DNA of 64,000 bases, from positions 620,001-684,000 of the forward strand of contig BQUP01000001.1 of NCBI GenBank assembly GCA_022835595.1, written 5' to 3'. Source of the DNA: Cystobasidium ongulense. Lineage: Eukaryota; Basidiomycota; Cystobasidiomycetes; Cystobasidiales; Cystobasidiaceae. Shown one piece after another: positions 26,745 to 38,559 of the stretch. Under the pieces are notes generated by a model. It had not been told where the DNA came from, searched no databases, and was given only the letters and a program-made list of their open reading frames with translations. Within the stretch, counting starts at the first letter, position 1. Every line of letters begins with the position of its first letter. A program made the translations under genes and the position numbers.

Positions 26745-27720
26745 GGTGGGTGCTCGACTCGAGGGAGCGTGTGTGTGTAGGATGGGTGCTGTCGATGGAG
26801 AGAGTGAGAGTGAGAGCAGAGTCAAGCCAGTCCAGTCCTGTCGCGGTGAAAAAGGACAGACACACACGACGAGGGCGGCAGACGCTGCGACGGGCACGAC
26901 AGACATAGAGCGTGCCAGGGAGTAGGGCAATCACAGCAATCCAGCCAGCATGCACAGTGTCGTGAATGCATTGCTGCTCTCTGCGTGTGGTGCTCCCACT
27001 CTGCTGCCAGCGTGATTGATGGATATACTGAGGGTGATCGACCAGCATGCATGAGCATCCTATTGGAACACACTGCGTGAGGTAGGCAGGACATTCAGTT
27101 CAAGCTGTAGCACCAGTCATGCGTGTATGCTGTCATGCCGTGCTATGCTTGTTGCTGTTTATTGTATAATGGTCCATGGGGATCTGCTTAGTCAGTCAGG
27201 CTGGATGAGTCATTCGACAGCCAGGGTATCTATTGTACTGGTTGCTGCTGGTGATAGCATGAACCCGAGGATGGATAACGCTGGACTGCATTGACCACTC
27301 GCTCGTTATGAAGGGTAAGCTCGGTCTATACTAATGTTATTACGATGCTGCATAGAGTGCGTCTGTCGGGGATAATGCTCGGTCTATCTTATTCCACCCT
27401 TGTATACATACTCCCTTGTGTATAGGACCCTCCACTCTTACAAACAGAGTGAATGCAGTCATCTAGTCACGAGTAACTTGTGCTGCATGTCCTCTCTCTC
27501 TCCCTCTCCCTTCCTCCCTCCCTCCCACTCTCTTCTTATCCCCGACACTTGCACTTCTCGCCCCGACAGCAGCAGCAGCAGCAGGCCTCGTCAGCTTTCT
27601 TTGATTATCGGCATCGCGTGGATGGATTCACAGTCGAGTGACTTGGATTAACACCAACACTACTACCACCACCAACAACACACTCGATACAAGATACTCG
27701 ATACTCCACTACACACACAC
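26745..27720. promoter_or_regulatory. Divergent promoter region, ProRS / bZIP
   Basis: 976 bases. Contains a pyrimidine tract near 27485-27535 (CTCTCTCTCC-type) and a short (CAG)n run near 27568-27583, then the ACC/ACA-rich leader just before the bZIP start. Short open frames here look like leader noise. Confidence 0.4.
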
Positions 27721-30397
27721 ATGCAGTCCATCCTCGACGCTGGCCCGCCCCTCTCCCCGTTCACCTTTGACGCTCAAAGCAACCACCCGATGATGGACAC
27801 GTCGTCGATGCAGGACGATGGCGTCGACCTGTTCAGGTGAGTCACTCGTACACCACGCTCACCAGGCGCACTGCACTGATGCTGACTGCCGGTAATAGGT
27901 ACTACATGGACCTCCAGGCATACCAAGGGAAAGAGCTCCAGCAACCCGACCCTTCGTCGTCCATTCTCTACAATGGGGCCATGACCGACGGGAGCGCCTC
28001 CATCAACTCGCCCTACAACGCCTTCTTCAATCCAGCACTGTACACAAACACTCTCTCCTCCATCGCTCCATCGTCCATTGCCCCCACTCCATCCACCTCC
28101 ACTGCCACCGGTCAGCCCATCCCATCCATCAGTCAGCAATCGGAAACGCACCACCAGAGCAGCGTATTCCCATTTGCAGAGGCGGCATCATCAACCACCA
28201 CATCCTACAACACCATCAACCCTTCCACCCTCTCAAACGCGCCCTCCTATCCCTCCTTCGACCACCTCGCGGGATCAGAGAACCCTCAGCCCATCGATCC
28301 ACATCTTCTCATGACAAGCTCGGACCTGCCTACCGTAAAGCAAGAAGACATCGATGCAGCATCCACCCCCTTTCACTTTAATCACCCATCCCTCCCCTTG
28401 AGCGCGTCCACTCTTCCCCCCTTGTCGCACGTCGCCACCACCTCGAGCACGGCCAATCCCTCAACCAGGAGAAGCGCATCGGCTCACATCGACGACAGCA
28501 TGAATGGCATTGATGGGCTATCCGACGAGTCTGGATCGGAAGATGAAGCCTCCGACGACGACGACGACGAGGTCCCAGCTCCTCAAAAGCGCTCGTCCGC
28601 CGCCACCACCACCACCACCAACAATAAGAAGCGCACCACCGCACGCAAATCATCATCATCCAACTCCAAACGCACTTCAGCAGCCTCGGCACAGTCGAAA
28701 AAGGAATCTTCCATCCTACACTCTCAACAAGCACATCCACACGCTCTCGTTCCAGTCCCCGAATGGGAGGACAGACTGTCAAAGGCGGAATATGATAAAC
28801 TATCATCCAAAGAAAAGAGACAGATGAGGAATAAGATATCAGCTAGAAACTTTAGACATCGTAGAAAGGCTCATATTGATACTCTGGAAGCACTAGTTGC
28901 AGACAAGGAGAGCGTCATTGCCGTCCTCAGCGAGGAGGTCGGTACTCTGAGGGTAAGCTTGAGAGGGTTGAAGCGGAGTTATGCATAGGCAGAATCCAAC
29001 TGACTTCTATATCTGGTAATTCACAGACTGAAAACAAAGGTCTTCGAGCGGATATCGAACTACTCAAGAAGAACTGGGAATCTATCGCTGCCAAGATCGG
29101 AGCTTCGACTTCCCAGCAAACTCCCACTCAACATCACCATCACCACCTCACCCCTGACGAGGACGATCTATACGGTGCTCCCGGCTCTTTGCCCGCTCTC
29201 TCACCCGCCGCAAGCTCGAGTGCTGAATCGACAAACGGCGATCACCTTTCTGAACTGTCGTTTGAACAAGCTAGAGGAATGGCAGATTCACAAGCTCAAA
29301 CACAAGCTTCTCAAGCTCGTCCCTCTTCATCCACTTCTACATCTACAAGCCCGAAACGAGTGACTCGATCTGCTATCCAAAGACCTAATCTGAGGAAAGA
29401 TCTAGGTCCTTCTGGTGCTAGTTTTTCTGCTTTCGGAATGGGAAACAGGAGTATGAATGTTCATACTACTTTAATCCCGGAATTAAACTTTAATTTCCCT
29501 ATTCCTCCACCTTCGGTATTCGCAAATTCACCACCCACATCGACTTGTACTCTTCCTGCTCTTACAGATGCCGCATCTGCTTCATCTGGAAGGACTAGCC
29601 CAACGATCCCGTCGAGTTTAAACAATTCGTCTTCTACCGGGTCTATCGCCGATATGCTAGCTGGAAAGAGGGAGAGAGATGCAAATGCAAATACGAGATT
29701 GAATATGAATCCTGCTCTTAATGGACTTTCTCAAGAACAGATTAATAATCTTAGAGAACAATTCTTCAATGCCAATAGTGGAATGATAACATCTCCCCCT
29801 CAACTCTCGGAAGATATCGCAGCCAATGCTTCTGGCAAGATTTCAAGACATCCTACCAACCTTGATCCTTTACAGAATTCATTCTTTGATACCAATCCCT
29901 TCATTTCACTTCGTCAAGATAGCTTACAGGATTATAGAGCTCAGTTATATGCTAAACTCGCCAATAACGTCGCTGGTATTCATCAAGCTCAACAATCTCA
30001 ATCTACGCAATCGTCGAACAAGGGTAATCAACAACAAGGAATGAACGGTCTGAGACCTGCCTTTTTTGCTAATCAACCAGTACAGCAAAGTAAGGAATTG
30101 CAAAACGCGGAAGAAATGGCAAAGATTGCCTCTATCGCTCAAAAGACATTGTTTGATAAATTATCAACCGCTTTCTGGGATGCTTTTGCTGGTAATAATA
30201 CTGGTCCTGTCAAGAGTATTGTGCCAATTGATGCTGCTACTCGAAAGAATAGTCATCGCAAGTCAAACTCGGATAATGGACAACAAGTCGTTGATCTGTT
30301 AGCTGGAAGAAGTAGATTGCAAATTGTCAAGAATGAAAAGGAGCAAGATGTGGAGGCCCTTGTCAAACAAATCGACAGTATGGGACTGAAAAAGTAA
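27721..30397 (+). CDS. bZIP transcription factor
   Basis: Exon 1 starts at 27721 (MQSILDAGPPLSPFTFDAQS). The next exon reads YYMDLQAYQGKELQQPDP onward to the basic region KRQMRNKISARNFRHRRKAH, then a leucine-zipper segment (IDTLEALVADKESVIAVLSE). An intron at about 28952 interrupts the zipper, which resumes as TENKGLRADIELLKKNW. The basic region N-x7-R pattern (NKISARNFR) is the bZIP DNA contact. Flanks are Ser/Thr-rich, with an acidic Asp run near 28555-28570 as a possible activation segment. The end near 30395 reads QIDSMGLKK. Target genes and pathway are unknown. Base composition shifts from GC-rich in the first half to AT-rich after about 29400. Confidence 0.85.
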
Positions 30398-31073
30398 ACG
30401 CTGGATTTTCCTCTACCCTGAAATTCGACCAAACACGCAAAAGGACAAAGTTCCTGTAACATCTATCGTTACGAGAAATTCACGAAAACTGTATCATAAT
30501 CATTCGGTCTACCAAATCGTCTACCAAATCTTCTACACTCGAATAAACTTTCCTTAGTAAACCTCTCATGTTTTATTACACCACTTTCCCCGCTATTACT
30601 ACTGTTCGTAGATGAACGGTTCTTCTGAAAAAGGTACATTTGCTATAGCTTTTGCAGTTTCATTTTTTTTCATATTTCGATTTCTTTCTTCGGCTAGTTT
30701 CGGTGTTTACACTCTAGGAATCGCTTCAAAACCCCAACTCGTGGATCATGTCTTGAACTGGAATACAATGCTTTGTCTGCTCTTACAATATTGAAATTCA
30801 TGCTTGTTCGGATTTCCTTGCAGTTGTGTTTTGCTTTCTTTGCTCTTTGTATCTCAGTTTCATAGCAGCAGGCAGCATGAGGAACAATCAGGGATAGTCT
30901 AAAGTTGTTTGGAATGTCTTTTGCGTGTTGCTCTTGCTATCTGCTGCTGCTATAGTACTTGGTATTCTCTATCGCTTTCATATGCATCCGGTTCCGAACT
31001 CCGCTTCCGAGCGAGGCCATGGAAACTGTCACTTTCTTCTCACTGTCATCAATTCGGAGAAGCACACCACAGC
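30398..31073. other. Intergenic region, no gene supported
   Basis: 3' end of the bZIP gene and promoter of the MFS gene. A tiny direct repeat of TCTACCAAATC occurs near 30508-30530. Short hydrophobic open frames near 30612 and 30909 are T-rich and unsupported. Confidence 0.4.
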
Positions 31074-33833
31074 ATGGAAGTTCGAACAAGCCTGTCAGCT
31101 CGTGTGGACATGCATGCGTCAAGAACTTCCTCCATCCACAATGACACTTCATCTCACATCCACGCCCAGGCGCCGGACAGCTCGAATGCGCCGAACAACG
31201 CAAGAGAAGAGCAGCAGCAGCGTCAAGTGCAGAACAGCATGAGCTTGTGGAGGAAGATTGCCATCGCTATGAAGCAAAGAGAGAACAGGAAGCTGGCTGC
31301 TTGCTATTGGGCACTCGCTGCTGCTGGATGGTGTGTTTGCTTCCATCTATCCATCTATCTATCTACCACTCGGCATATGCCGCCACTTGCCGCACCCTAT
31401 ATATTTCTATTTCACTTCGAGAAGCTGTCCGAAGACAATGAGCTGATGCATGGCTACGATGTTCACCTGGGTCCTACATGCATATCAGGAATGACGCTTC
31501 GTAAGCTCATACAGGCCTGCTTTGCCTTGCTACTCTGGTGCATATATCTGACGAGACTTGTTTCACCTAGACTTGGCCCACTTATACCCTACATAGAAGA
31601 ACAGTATCGTATCTCATATACAGTAGTCAGCACAATGTTCATCTCGCAATGCGTTGGCTATATATTCGGTGAGCAGCCTCTAGTTGCTTTTGCACTGGAA
31701 GGGTATAGCTGACACAGTACGCTTGATATATCTTCGCTTCATGTTGATTATCGTTCATTCGGGTGTGCACCTCATGCCTGGCAAAAAGCTGGCGTCACTA
31801 TGAACCGTTTCACCGACAAACTTGGTATGGGAAGAATGCTCACAATAGGAGCGTGTCTGCAAATGCTAGGCTGTAAGTCGTGACAAGAAGCTCCTCACAA
31901 AGCCAGCGAAGCAAGTATATTGAGTCAAATGACGATTGCTCCCTCAGACGCCGTCTGTATAGCTCCTCCTCCATTCGCTGTACTCCCCGTCGTCTACATC
32001 TTCATAGGCTGTGGCGTCGCTTATCAAGATGCAGGTGCCAATGCATGGGTAGCTGGACTTCCTAACAATCATCAAAAACTTGTGCGTTATCCACGAATCT
32101 GCTATAACGCGCGCTGTTATACGTGCTGAGGTCTCCTTGCAGGGGTATCTGCACGGAGCATATGCAAGTTCATGAATTTGAATATATATACACCGCTGGC
32201 AACGTGATCTACAAACGCTTCCAGATTTACCCCTACAGAGGGGAACCTGTAGAGCGTCTGCAAATAGGCTTCTACAGATCTGACTTTTACTATGCGAACG
32301 CTCTACTAGTGGCCCTCTGTAGAGGCAGATCTGTAACTGTTGACAGATCTACCTGCCAGAGGATATGTATAGACATAAATCAAGCGTACTGACTTGATGC
32401 CTTATCTCGAAATAGGGCTTAGGCGGTTTACTCAGTCCCCTCGTGGCTACGGCATTTATACAAGCAGGCATCAAGTGGTCATTCTTCTTTAGCGTATCGC
32501 TATCGTTCGCTTTCACCAATGTGTGCGTCCTCTATATGTGCTTCTGGCGCGACAACGCACCTATGGATCACGAGCAGGACCGTTCTATCTCTACGAATGA
32601 GCTACAAAAATCACAATCTGAGACCGGAAGCGTTGCGGATGTCAATGGTAGTTCAGCTATTGAGCTTGATAGTCTCGAAAACGCTTCTACTGCTGAAGGA
32701 AGAGCTCAACTGGGCGAGAACGAAGCGGATCTCGTGACTGGTGGCGCAAGTGGTGCCCCTGCTTTAGCTCCGGAAGTGGAAGCTCCATCACGCCGTACTA
32801 CAGCAATGAAGGATAAAGAGATATTTACGAATAAGATTGTCTGGTTATCTGCATTCTTCCTCCTGCTATACGTGGTCAGTCACAGTCCTTGGAGGTGTGA
32901 AGCAATGCCGGGATTTGGCTGACACTTTCATGGATCACTTACAGGGAGCCGAAGTCTCTATCGGAGGCTGGATTGTGACTTAGTGGGTGATACGTTTCAG
33001 CACTGTAGACTCAAATTGACAATAGAGTCTTTAGTCTGATTGATGAGCGAGATGGTCCGGTCGCTGCGGGTTATGTCTCGTAAGTCGCCTTTACTGTTTT
33101 CGTGCGGTTTAGCCTGACTTACGAGATGATCCTTCCGGTACAGATCTGGATTCTGGGGAGGAATCACACTTGGTCGGGTTCTTCTTCCTACTTTCAATGT
33201 CTGGGTCGGGGAGAGAAATGTCGTCTTCCTATATATAGCGTTAGCACTAGGCCTTGAGTTCGTAATCTGGTTCGTCAGGGATTTAATCAGTAACGCAATT
33301 GCTGTGTCGTTGGTTGGATTCGTGCTGGGGTGCGTACCAGAAATTTCTCAAATGAGACCATCCGGCTTTACTGACTCTTCTTCTCCTCGTAGACCATTCT
33401 TCCCTATTGCAATCTCAGTAGCGGGAAAGCTCCTTCCAAGATAGTAAGCCTAGGACTTGTCAAAAGCCGGCCAAACTAGGCGACAAGTATGCTGATGCAG
33501 TCTTATTTCACGCAGCCTTCATACAGGAGCTATCGGTATGATGGCTGCGGTTGGTTCAGCTGGCGCGTATGTTGACCTTTCACTCTTTGGTGCAGAACAC
33601 TCTCAGGCTGACAACTTCTCGTTCTACAGTGCCATCTTCCCTTTTATAACGGGCCTTCTGGCACAGGCGGTAGGAACGTGGGTGCTTCAGCCTATAATCG
33701 TCTCGCTTCTCGTTGTGATGGCGGGTAAGTTGCCCGGTAACAGTGCCTTCGGTCACAGTCGCCCGCAAAACGCTGAGTATTTCTTCCAGCTACGTGGGCG
33801 TTCATTCCAAACCCGGGACGCCGGACTGAGTAA
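31074..33833 (+). CDS. Major facilitator superfamily transporter
   Basis: Many exons encode about a dozen membrane segments, including ENRKLAACYWALAAAGW, GPLIPYIEEQYRISYTVVST, YIFIGCGVAYQDAGANAWVA, KLGYLHGAYGLGGLLSPLVA, IKWSFFFSVSLSFAFTNVCV, SGFWGGITLGRVLLPTFNVW, VGFVLGPFFPIAISVAGKLL and AIFPFITGLLAQAVGTWVLQ. The GLGGLLSP and RVLLPTFN elements fit the Bsc6/FucP-like MFS group of fungi. A cytosolic loop near 32560-32810 is acidic and Ser-rich. It is a plasma- or vacuole-membrane carrier of unknown substrate. The intron at 32164-32415 has a GC donor and unusual inverted repeats. The stop is TAA at 33831, after splicing to TWAFIPNPGRRTE. The start at 31074 gives a polar N-terminus, but the exact start is uncertain. 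Confidence 0.8.
32164..32415 (+). other. GC-AG intron with nested inverted repeats
   Basis: Splicing TAT|GCAAGT to AAATAG|GGC restores HGAYGLGGLLSP, so the donor is GC. Inside, CTACAGAGGG (32233-32242) pairs with CCCTCTGTAG (32313-32322). Nested in it, GTAGAGCG (32249-32256) pairs with CGCTCTAC (32299-32306), leaving a symmetric 6x6 internal loop. AGATCTGT (32327-32334) pairs with ACAGATCT (32343-32350), and can instead pair with TACAGATCTG (32273-32282), which would make a pseudoknot. Confidence 0.7.
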
Positions 33834-34378
33834 TTTGAAACGTATTTAATAACGTTAGTGTTGGTACCCAGCACCCAAATACGAAAGCGACGGGGGCAAG
33901 TGGAATAGTTTTCCAGGCCTCCCAGCAGGCAGGTTCGGCGTTACTTTGGGGAAGCTAGAAGCAGAACATCAGGAACATGTCTGTCGCTGCTGATTAAGGC
34001 AGATAACTCACGAGCTGCAACGGGAAATGTACGAGGGCATGGTATGGTGCATCAGCCGTTTGTGCAAGATCTCGTTAGCTAGAACTGAAGCAGATCAGAT
34101 TAGTTTAGCCAACTTTTAGAATGTGGCGAGTATGTGTCACCAAGCCGAGTATGAATCAGACTGCCAACACTAGGCTGTTGACCTGAAGCACTGTAGAAAC
34201 ACTAAAAATGGTGATGTATTCCCCTAACGAAAAAGAGCGGAAGAGTCTAGGAGTCTACAACGTCTTGTCAAGGAATGAACTCTCTATGAGCTCTTGGCCT
34301 TCTTCAACTCTGTATTGCGGCGGACAGGCAGACGGAGAAACAGTCAGCATTTCATTAGGCCGGCTGAGCATGCTAGAG
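33834..34378. other. Intergenic region, convergent 3' ends
   Basis: Between the MFS gene and eL14, whose 3' ends face each other. No gene or repeat recognised. Confidence 0.4.
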
Positions 34379-34864
34379 CTATCTCCACGCACCCTTGGCC
34401 ACGCTCTTCTTCCTCAAGCCCTTCAGGGTCTGGACTTGGAATCTTTCGAAGTCGGTCAATGCAGCCCTGCGTGCGCGTACTTGTCTCTTCTTGTTCCACG
34501 CAGACTTCTCCCACTTGGCGTCGACTTCTGATGCCTTCCAGACCTTGCTTAGAGCGCCGGATCGTGCAGCTCGGGGTAGCTTCTTGAGGACGTAAGGGGT
34601 GAGGACGACCTTGCGGTATGCGATGGATTGACGGGGGACGCCTGTCTCGGGACCGTCGATGAGGGCCTGTACAGACAAATCATCAGCACACTGGCTCGTC
34701 TATTCCTCCATCCTCCTCCTCCAAGTCTCATAACACACCCTAGCATGATCAATGATCTCGACAATGGCGGCGAGCTTTCCCTTGGAGGGTCCGTCGTTGA
34801 CGAGGACGACTCGTCCGACCTCGACGAATCGCTTGAATGTTGGGGCTTCGGCGGCGGACTGCAT
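34379..34864 (-). CDS. RPL14: 60S ribosomal protein eL14
   Basis: Exon 1 (from 34864) reads [20 protein letters not shown], then [20 protein letters not shown]. After a short intron, [20 protein letters not shown] is followed by the basic C-terminus ending [14 protein letters not shown]. This is the full eL14 KOW-type fold, and the length (about 140 residues) is normal. The start is the only ATG that gives the family N-terminus. Another GTGAGT donor directly after an ATG near 35040 suggests a non-coding or alternative first exon, as in many ribosomal protein genes. It acts in the large ribosomal subunit. Confidence 0.95.
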
Positions 34865-36384
34865 GGCGTGTTGTGGATGGATGGATGGCAGTCGAGGTAG
34901 GCAGAGTGTCGTCGATTGTAGGCGGGTGTTGGGTGGCCAGAAAGGTGGACGGGTCGGAGGATTCGAGATAGCGAGACGCGGAAACCTGGAATCAGCAGCT
35001 GCGCGTCTTGTCTACTTGCGAGACCTCTCTCCACTCACCATGGCTGTGTAGGATGGGGATGGTGCAGCTCTATTGCATGCTGTCGCGAATTGCAGCTTGA
35101 ATGGCCCGCGATTGCCTTGCCCGCGAAGGTGGCGGAGGAAGGCTCAGAATCTTCCAGGAATGATCGAGGATGGCGGATGGAGAATGGAATATCTTGTAGT
35201 GTGGTGTTAGGTCGATGGTTAACGCTCTGGGAGTAGTCTGTCTGTCAGTCCTCACATCCTATATTTTACGGGATATTCCTGCAGCTTGATCCATCCGAAT
35301 CCGAGTCATGCTGGTTCACCGAAAATCCTGCCTTGCTGGAAAGCAGCTTGGTACCTTTTCCATCAAGATTACAGCTGGCTCCCCATATACCGAGTTGCTT
35401 TTTGAAGTAATCTATCTCTACCTCACGCCTGCTCGTTTCCCGTAGACATGACAGCGCCGAATTCTTACATAATTAGTCAGGTAACGAATCTTGCAGGCTG
35501 ATTTACGCAAGAACCGCGCACTCCTTCGCCTAGAAGCGGCCGTATGCATGCACCACATTTGTTGCATTGAAAATACACACATGCTGTTGCACCCTCGAGG
35601 CTGTCTCTTACTGCATTTCGAAGGTGTTTCTATCAGACCAATACAAGCTGAAGAAGGCTAACTCACCACAACGACTGACTGTCGAACGGCCATACTGAAG
35701 CAAAGAGCCCGGACGCTAACAAAGGCTCGCCCTACGCTGTCGCTAGTCCGGACATTTCCGCTATGCGGGATATACTAGACACATCACAACTTTCGCAAAG
35801 CGATCCCGCCCATGAAGAAGCCTTCCTCAGACAGACGCTCTGTCGCCACGGATCGTTCATTCACGACAAATTCATGCTACAATCGTCATCAGCAGCAAGG
35901 AAGTGGACGACAGAAAGTGCTTCCGCCCTGGATACTCCTGTCCAAGGTAAACTTTCGCCAGCCTCACGGCTTGCCATTGCATTGCGGATTCGCCGCTACT
36001 GGACAAGTGACCCGCGCGGTCACTCGTACCAGAACGGACTCAGATGCTTCCATAACCATACGATATTGCCTAGCTGCCATTTCCAGCGTTCACATGCAGG
36101 CCTGCTGTGGGATATCACAGCTCCTAGCATTGCCGTAGATGCCGCGCTTCTGCTTTCGGGCACCAAGTGGCTGTTCTCATGCAGCCCGTCAATCTCGTCA
36201 GTATAAATGCAGGAAGTCTTGACCGATTTATCATGCCATCATTTAGCATTGTGTTTATCGCTTGGTGTAGATGGTGGCGAATATAACGCGTCAAAGGCAT
36301 GCTGTATCCTGTTGGCTTTCTGTTTCATGCGCAAGGACACGCAGAGCAAAGCAGGAAGGTCCCACATGGCCCAGTGAGCGCAGG
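34865..36384. other. 1.5 kb without a supported gene; possible small minus-strand gene
   Basis: Holds the promoters of eL14 and of the membrane protein. On the minus strand from 35692 down to 35267, a frame can be followed over two short candidate introns that includes CVYFQCNKCGACI and VEIDYFKKQLGIWGA and ends RNIP at a TAA. The pieces are short and I recognise no family, so I leave it as a possibility. A 147-codon plus frame at 35763-36206 has no protein-like features. Confidence 0.3.
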
Positions 36385-38355
36385 ATGACGGCGTCCAGCT
36401 CAGCTTCCGCTTCTTCGTCGTCTGCCTCGCTTCGACGTGTCTCTTCAGCGACCCTCCGCCCGGCAGTGCATGAAGCCGTCAGCAGCAACGACGACGGCAG
36501 CACACCACGGCCACGGAGTACTTCACCCAGAATGGAGAGAACGAACAGTAGTAGACAATCACGCAGCGGGTTGCATTCGCCAGTTGGTGGCCATGATAAT
36601 GCCGATGACAGAGGCGTTGGAGGCAGTGGTGGCGGGCGACCTCGACGTGGAAGCGGGAGCACACGCAGGAAGAACAGCAATACTTCCATTGGAAATGCCA
36701 TCAATCAGGCATTAGGCAACGAAGCTTCCCCGAGCGACGACCTCGGGCTGCTCTCGTCTGAAGAGGACGAGATCGACCACGCGCCAATTAGAAGAGGCAG
36801 GACCAACAGCAGTGCTGCCAGGTCCAGTGGAAGCATGAACGATGCGGTAGACAACGACGACGAGTACCACGAAGAGTCCTTCTCTGGTCCGCTGCATTAT
36901 GTGCGTGCAGCCCGACCTTTCAGCTCGTTGAACTGCCGATCCTCATGCTGATGATACTGATATCGTCTGTCCGTACATAGCTACCTCTTATCGTCGCAGT
37001 AGTACCCCCTCTCGGTGCTGTTTTGCACGGCAAGGCTGAAGGTGCGTATGAATCATGCTTGCCTCTTGCTGGTCTTCGCAGAGCGCCATGGTGGCGTGCA
37101 TACGCTGACGACGATCCTCCCCTCTGTGCATCTTTTCACTGTTCCTCATCCATTGCTGTGAATACGTACATGCTTGGAAAAATCCTCTGTCGCAGCCTGG
37201 ACCGACTTCCTCATTCTCCTTCTAGTTGCTTTCTACCTTTACCAAATTGTTCGAGGTGAGTGTGTCATAGCTTCAGATAGCTCGCTAGTCTATACGGTAC
37301 TGATTCTGTCTCCGCTTCGTTAGTCCCTTGGGAGATATACTATGCATCTCGTACCCGCCGCTTAAACGCAAGCAGCGTGGTTCTGACTGAAGCAACGCAA
37401 GACGCTCTCGTTCCAGAAGCCATCAAAGCTCGACGCAAGGCTGCCCGAGCTGAGCTATACCAAAATGAACTTTTCGCACTTGCATTCTGTGTCGTCTCTC
37501 CATTTGTCGGCTCTTACCTCCTCTATTGGGTTCGAGGCGCTCTCTCTGAGCCCGATCGATACATCAATCCTTTCAATATCAAACTTTTTATCATGGCTTC
37601 CGGAGTCAAACCTTGGGCTCACTTCTTCAAACTTGTCAAGAATCGTTCCCTCTTCCTTCAGAGCGAGGTTGCATACCCAGTACCCACTGTGTCCATTCTT
37701 CTCGACCAGGTCAGAGAATTAAAATCGGAAATGAACAAGCTCAAATCCAGCTTTGCTACCAAGAACGATGTAAAGAATCTAAGAGACGGAGTAGATCTAC
37801 CTCTGACCAACCTAAGCAAAGCGGTCAAGCGATATGAGCGGAAAGAAGAATACCTCCGCTTATCGACAGAAGAGAAGTTTGAAGCTCTGCACAAGAGACA
37901 GGAAGAACTTCTCGACGAGCTCATTGTTTCCAATCATACCATTGAAAGCCTACGTGCCGATCAAGAGAGATCAAGCTCGGTTCTAAGGGCTCTCCGGTAT
38001 ATCTTCTCAGGAGAAGGGCAGGTGGCTGCAAACAACCGCCCCAGACGCAGCGCACTTCGAAATAACAGCGATCAAGGACACAACACGTGGTATGAGCGTG
38101 GTCCGTTCTTCTACATGTTTCTACCCGTAGGTCATACGAGTCTCATACATAGGATTGTTGCTGAGTATTAGTGTCCTGGTGCCACAGCTTATCGCGTCCA
38201 ACCGGGTAATGGATGCAACTGGCCGATTATACGACAGTCTGACAAAACGCATTGCACCTATGGAAAGAGGAGGAATGTTACAGGGAGTCACGCCGGCTCA
38301 GAATGTCCGCTTCGTCAACAATGCCACCAGTCGGATTGAGGGTGCGGCCGAATAG
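36385..38355 (+). CDS. Conserved fungal membrane protein with coiled coil
   Basis: The N-terminal 170 residues are Ser/Arg-rich and disordered. Spliced exons then give membrane segments LPLIVAVVPPLGAVLHG, WTDFLILLLVAFYLYQIV and ALAFCVVSPFVGSYLLYWVR, then NIKLFIMASGVKPWAHFFKL. A coiled coil follows from about 37690 (DQVRELKSEMNKLKSSF onward), and a last helix near 38140-38200. Motif order (PPLGA, WxDxLxLLLVxFYLY, PWE) recalls an uncharacterised but widespread fungal family probably located in the ER or nuclear envelope. I cannot name its function. The start is chosen at 36385, because the preceding part of the frame has no protein-like composition. Confidence 0.65.
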
Positions 38356-38559
38356 CAGGATGCTTAGGAAGTCCGTTCAGCAAGCAAGTCGGACAGTCAT
38401 CATGTGATAATTACCCTAGTTGAAGTTGTCGTTGAGTGACATTGTATCAGACGTTCTGTGCTATCTGTAACATACCCCATCCTCAATTGCACATGCACAA
38501 AAGCTTTTTACGATAGGATTACAGCGGGAAGGGAGTCGAACATCGCGTAATACACAAGG

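Noticed and set aside
27480-27590. CT-rich and CAG repeat tracts as a possible mobile element end
   Set aside because: Simple low-complexity promoter sequence; no terminal repeats or duplication.
35763-36206. 147-codon open frame
   Set aside because: No motif, no intron signals and overlapping frames are also open; looks like chance.
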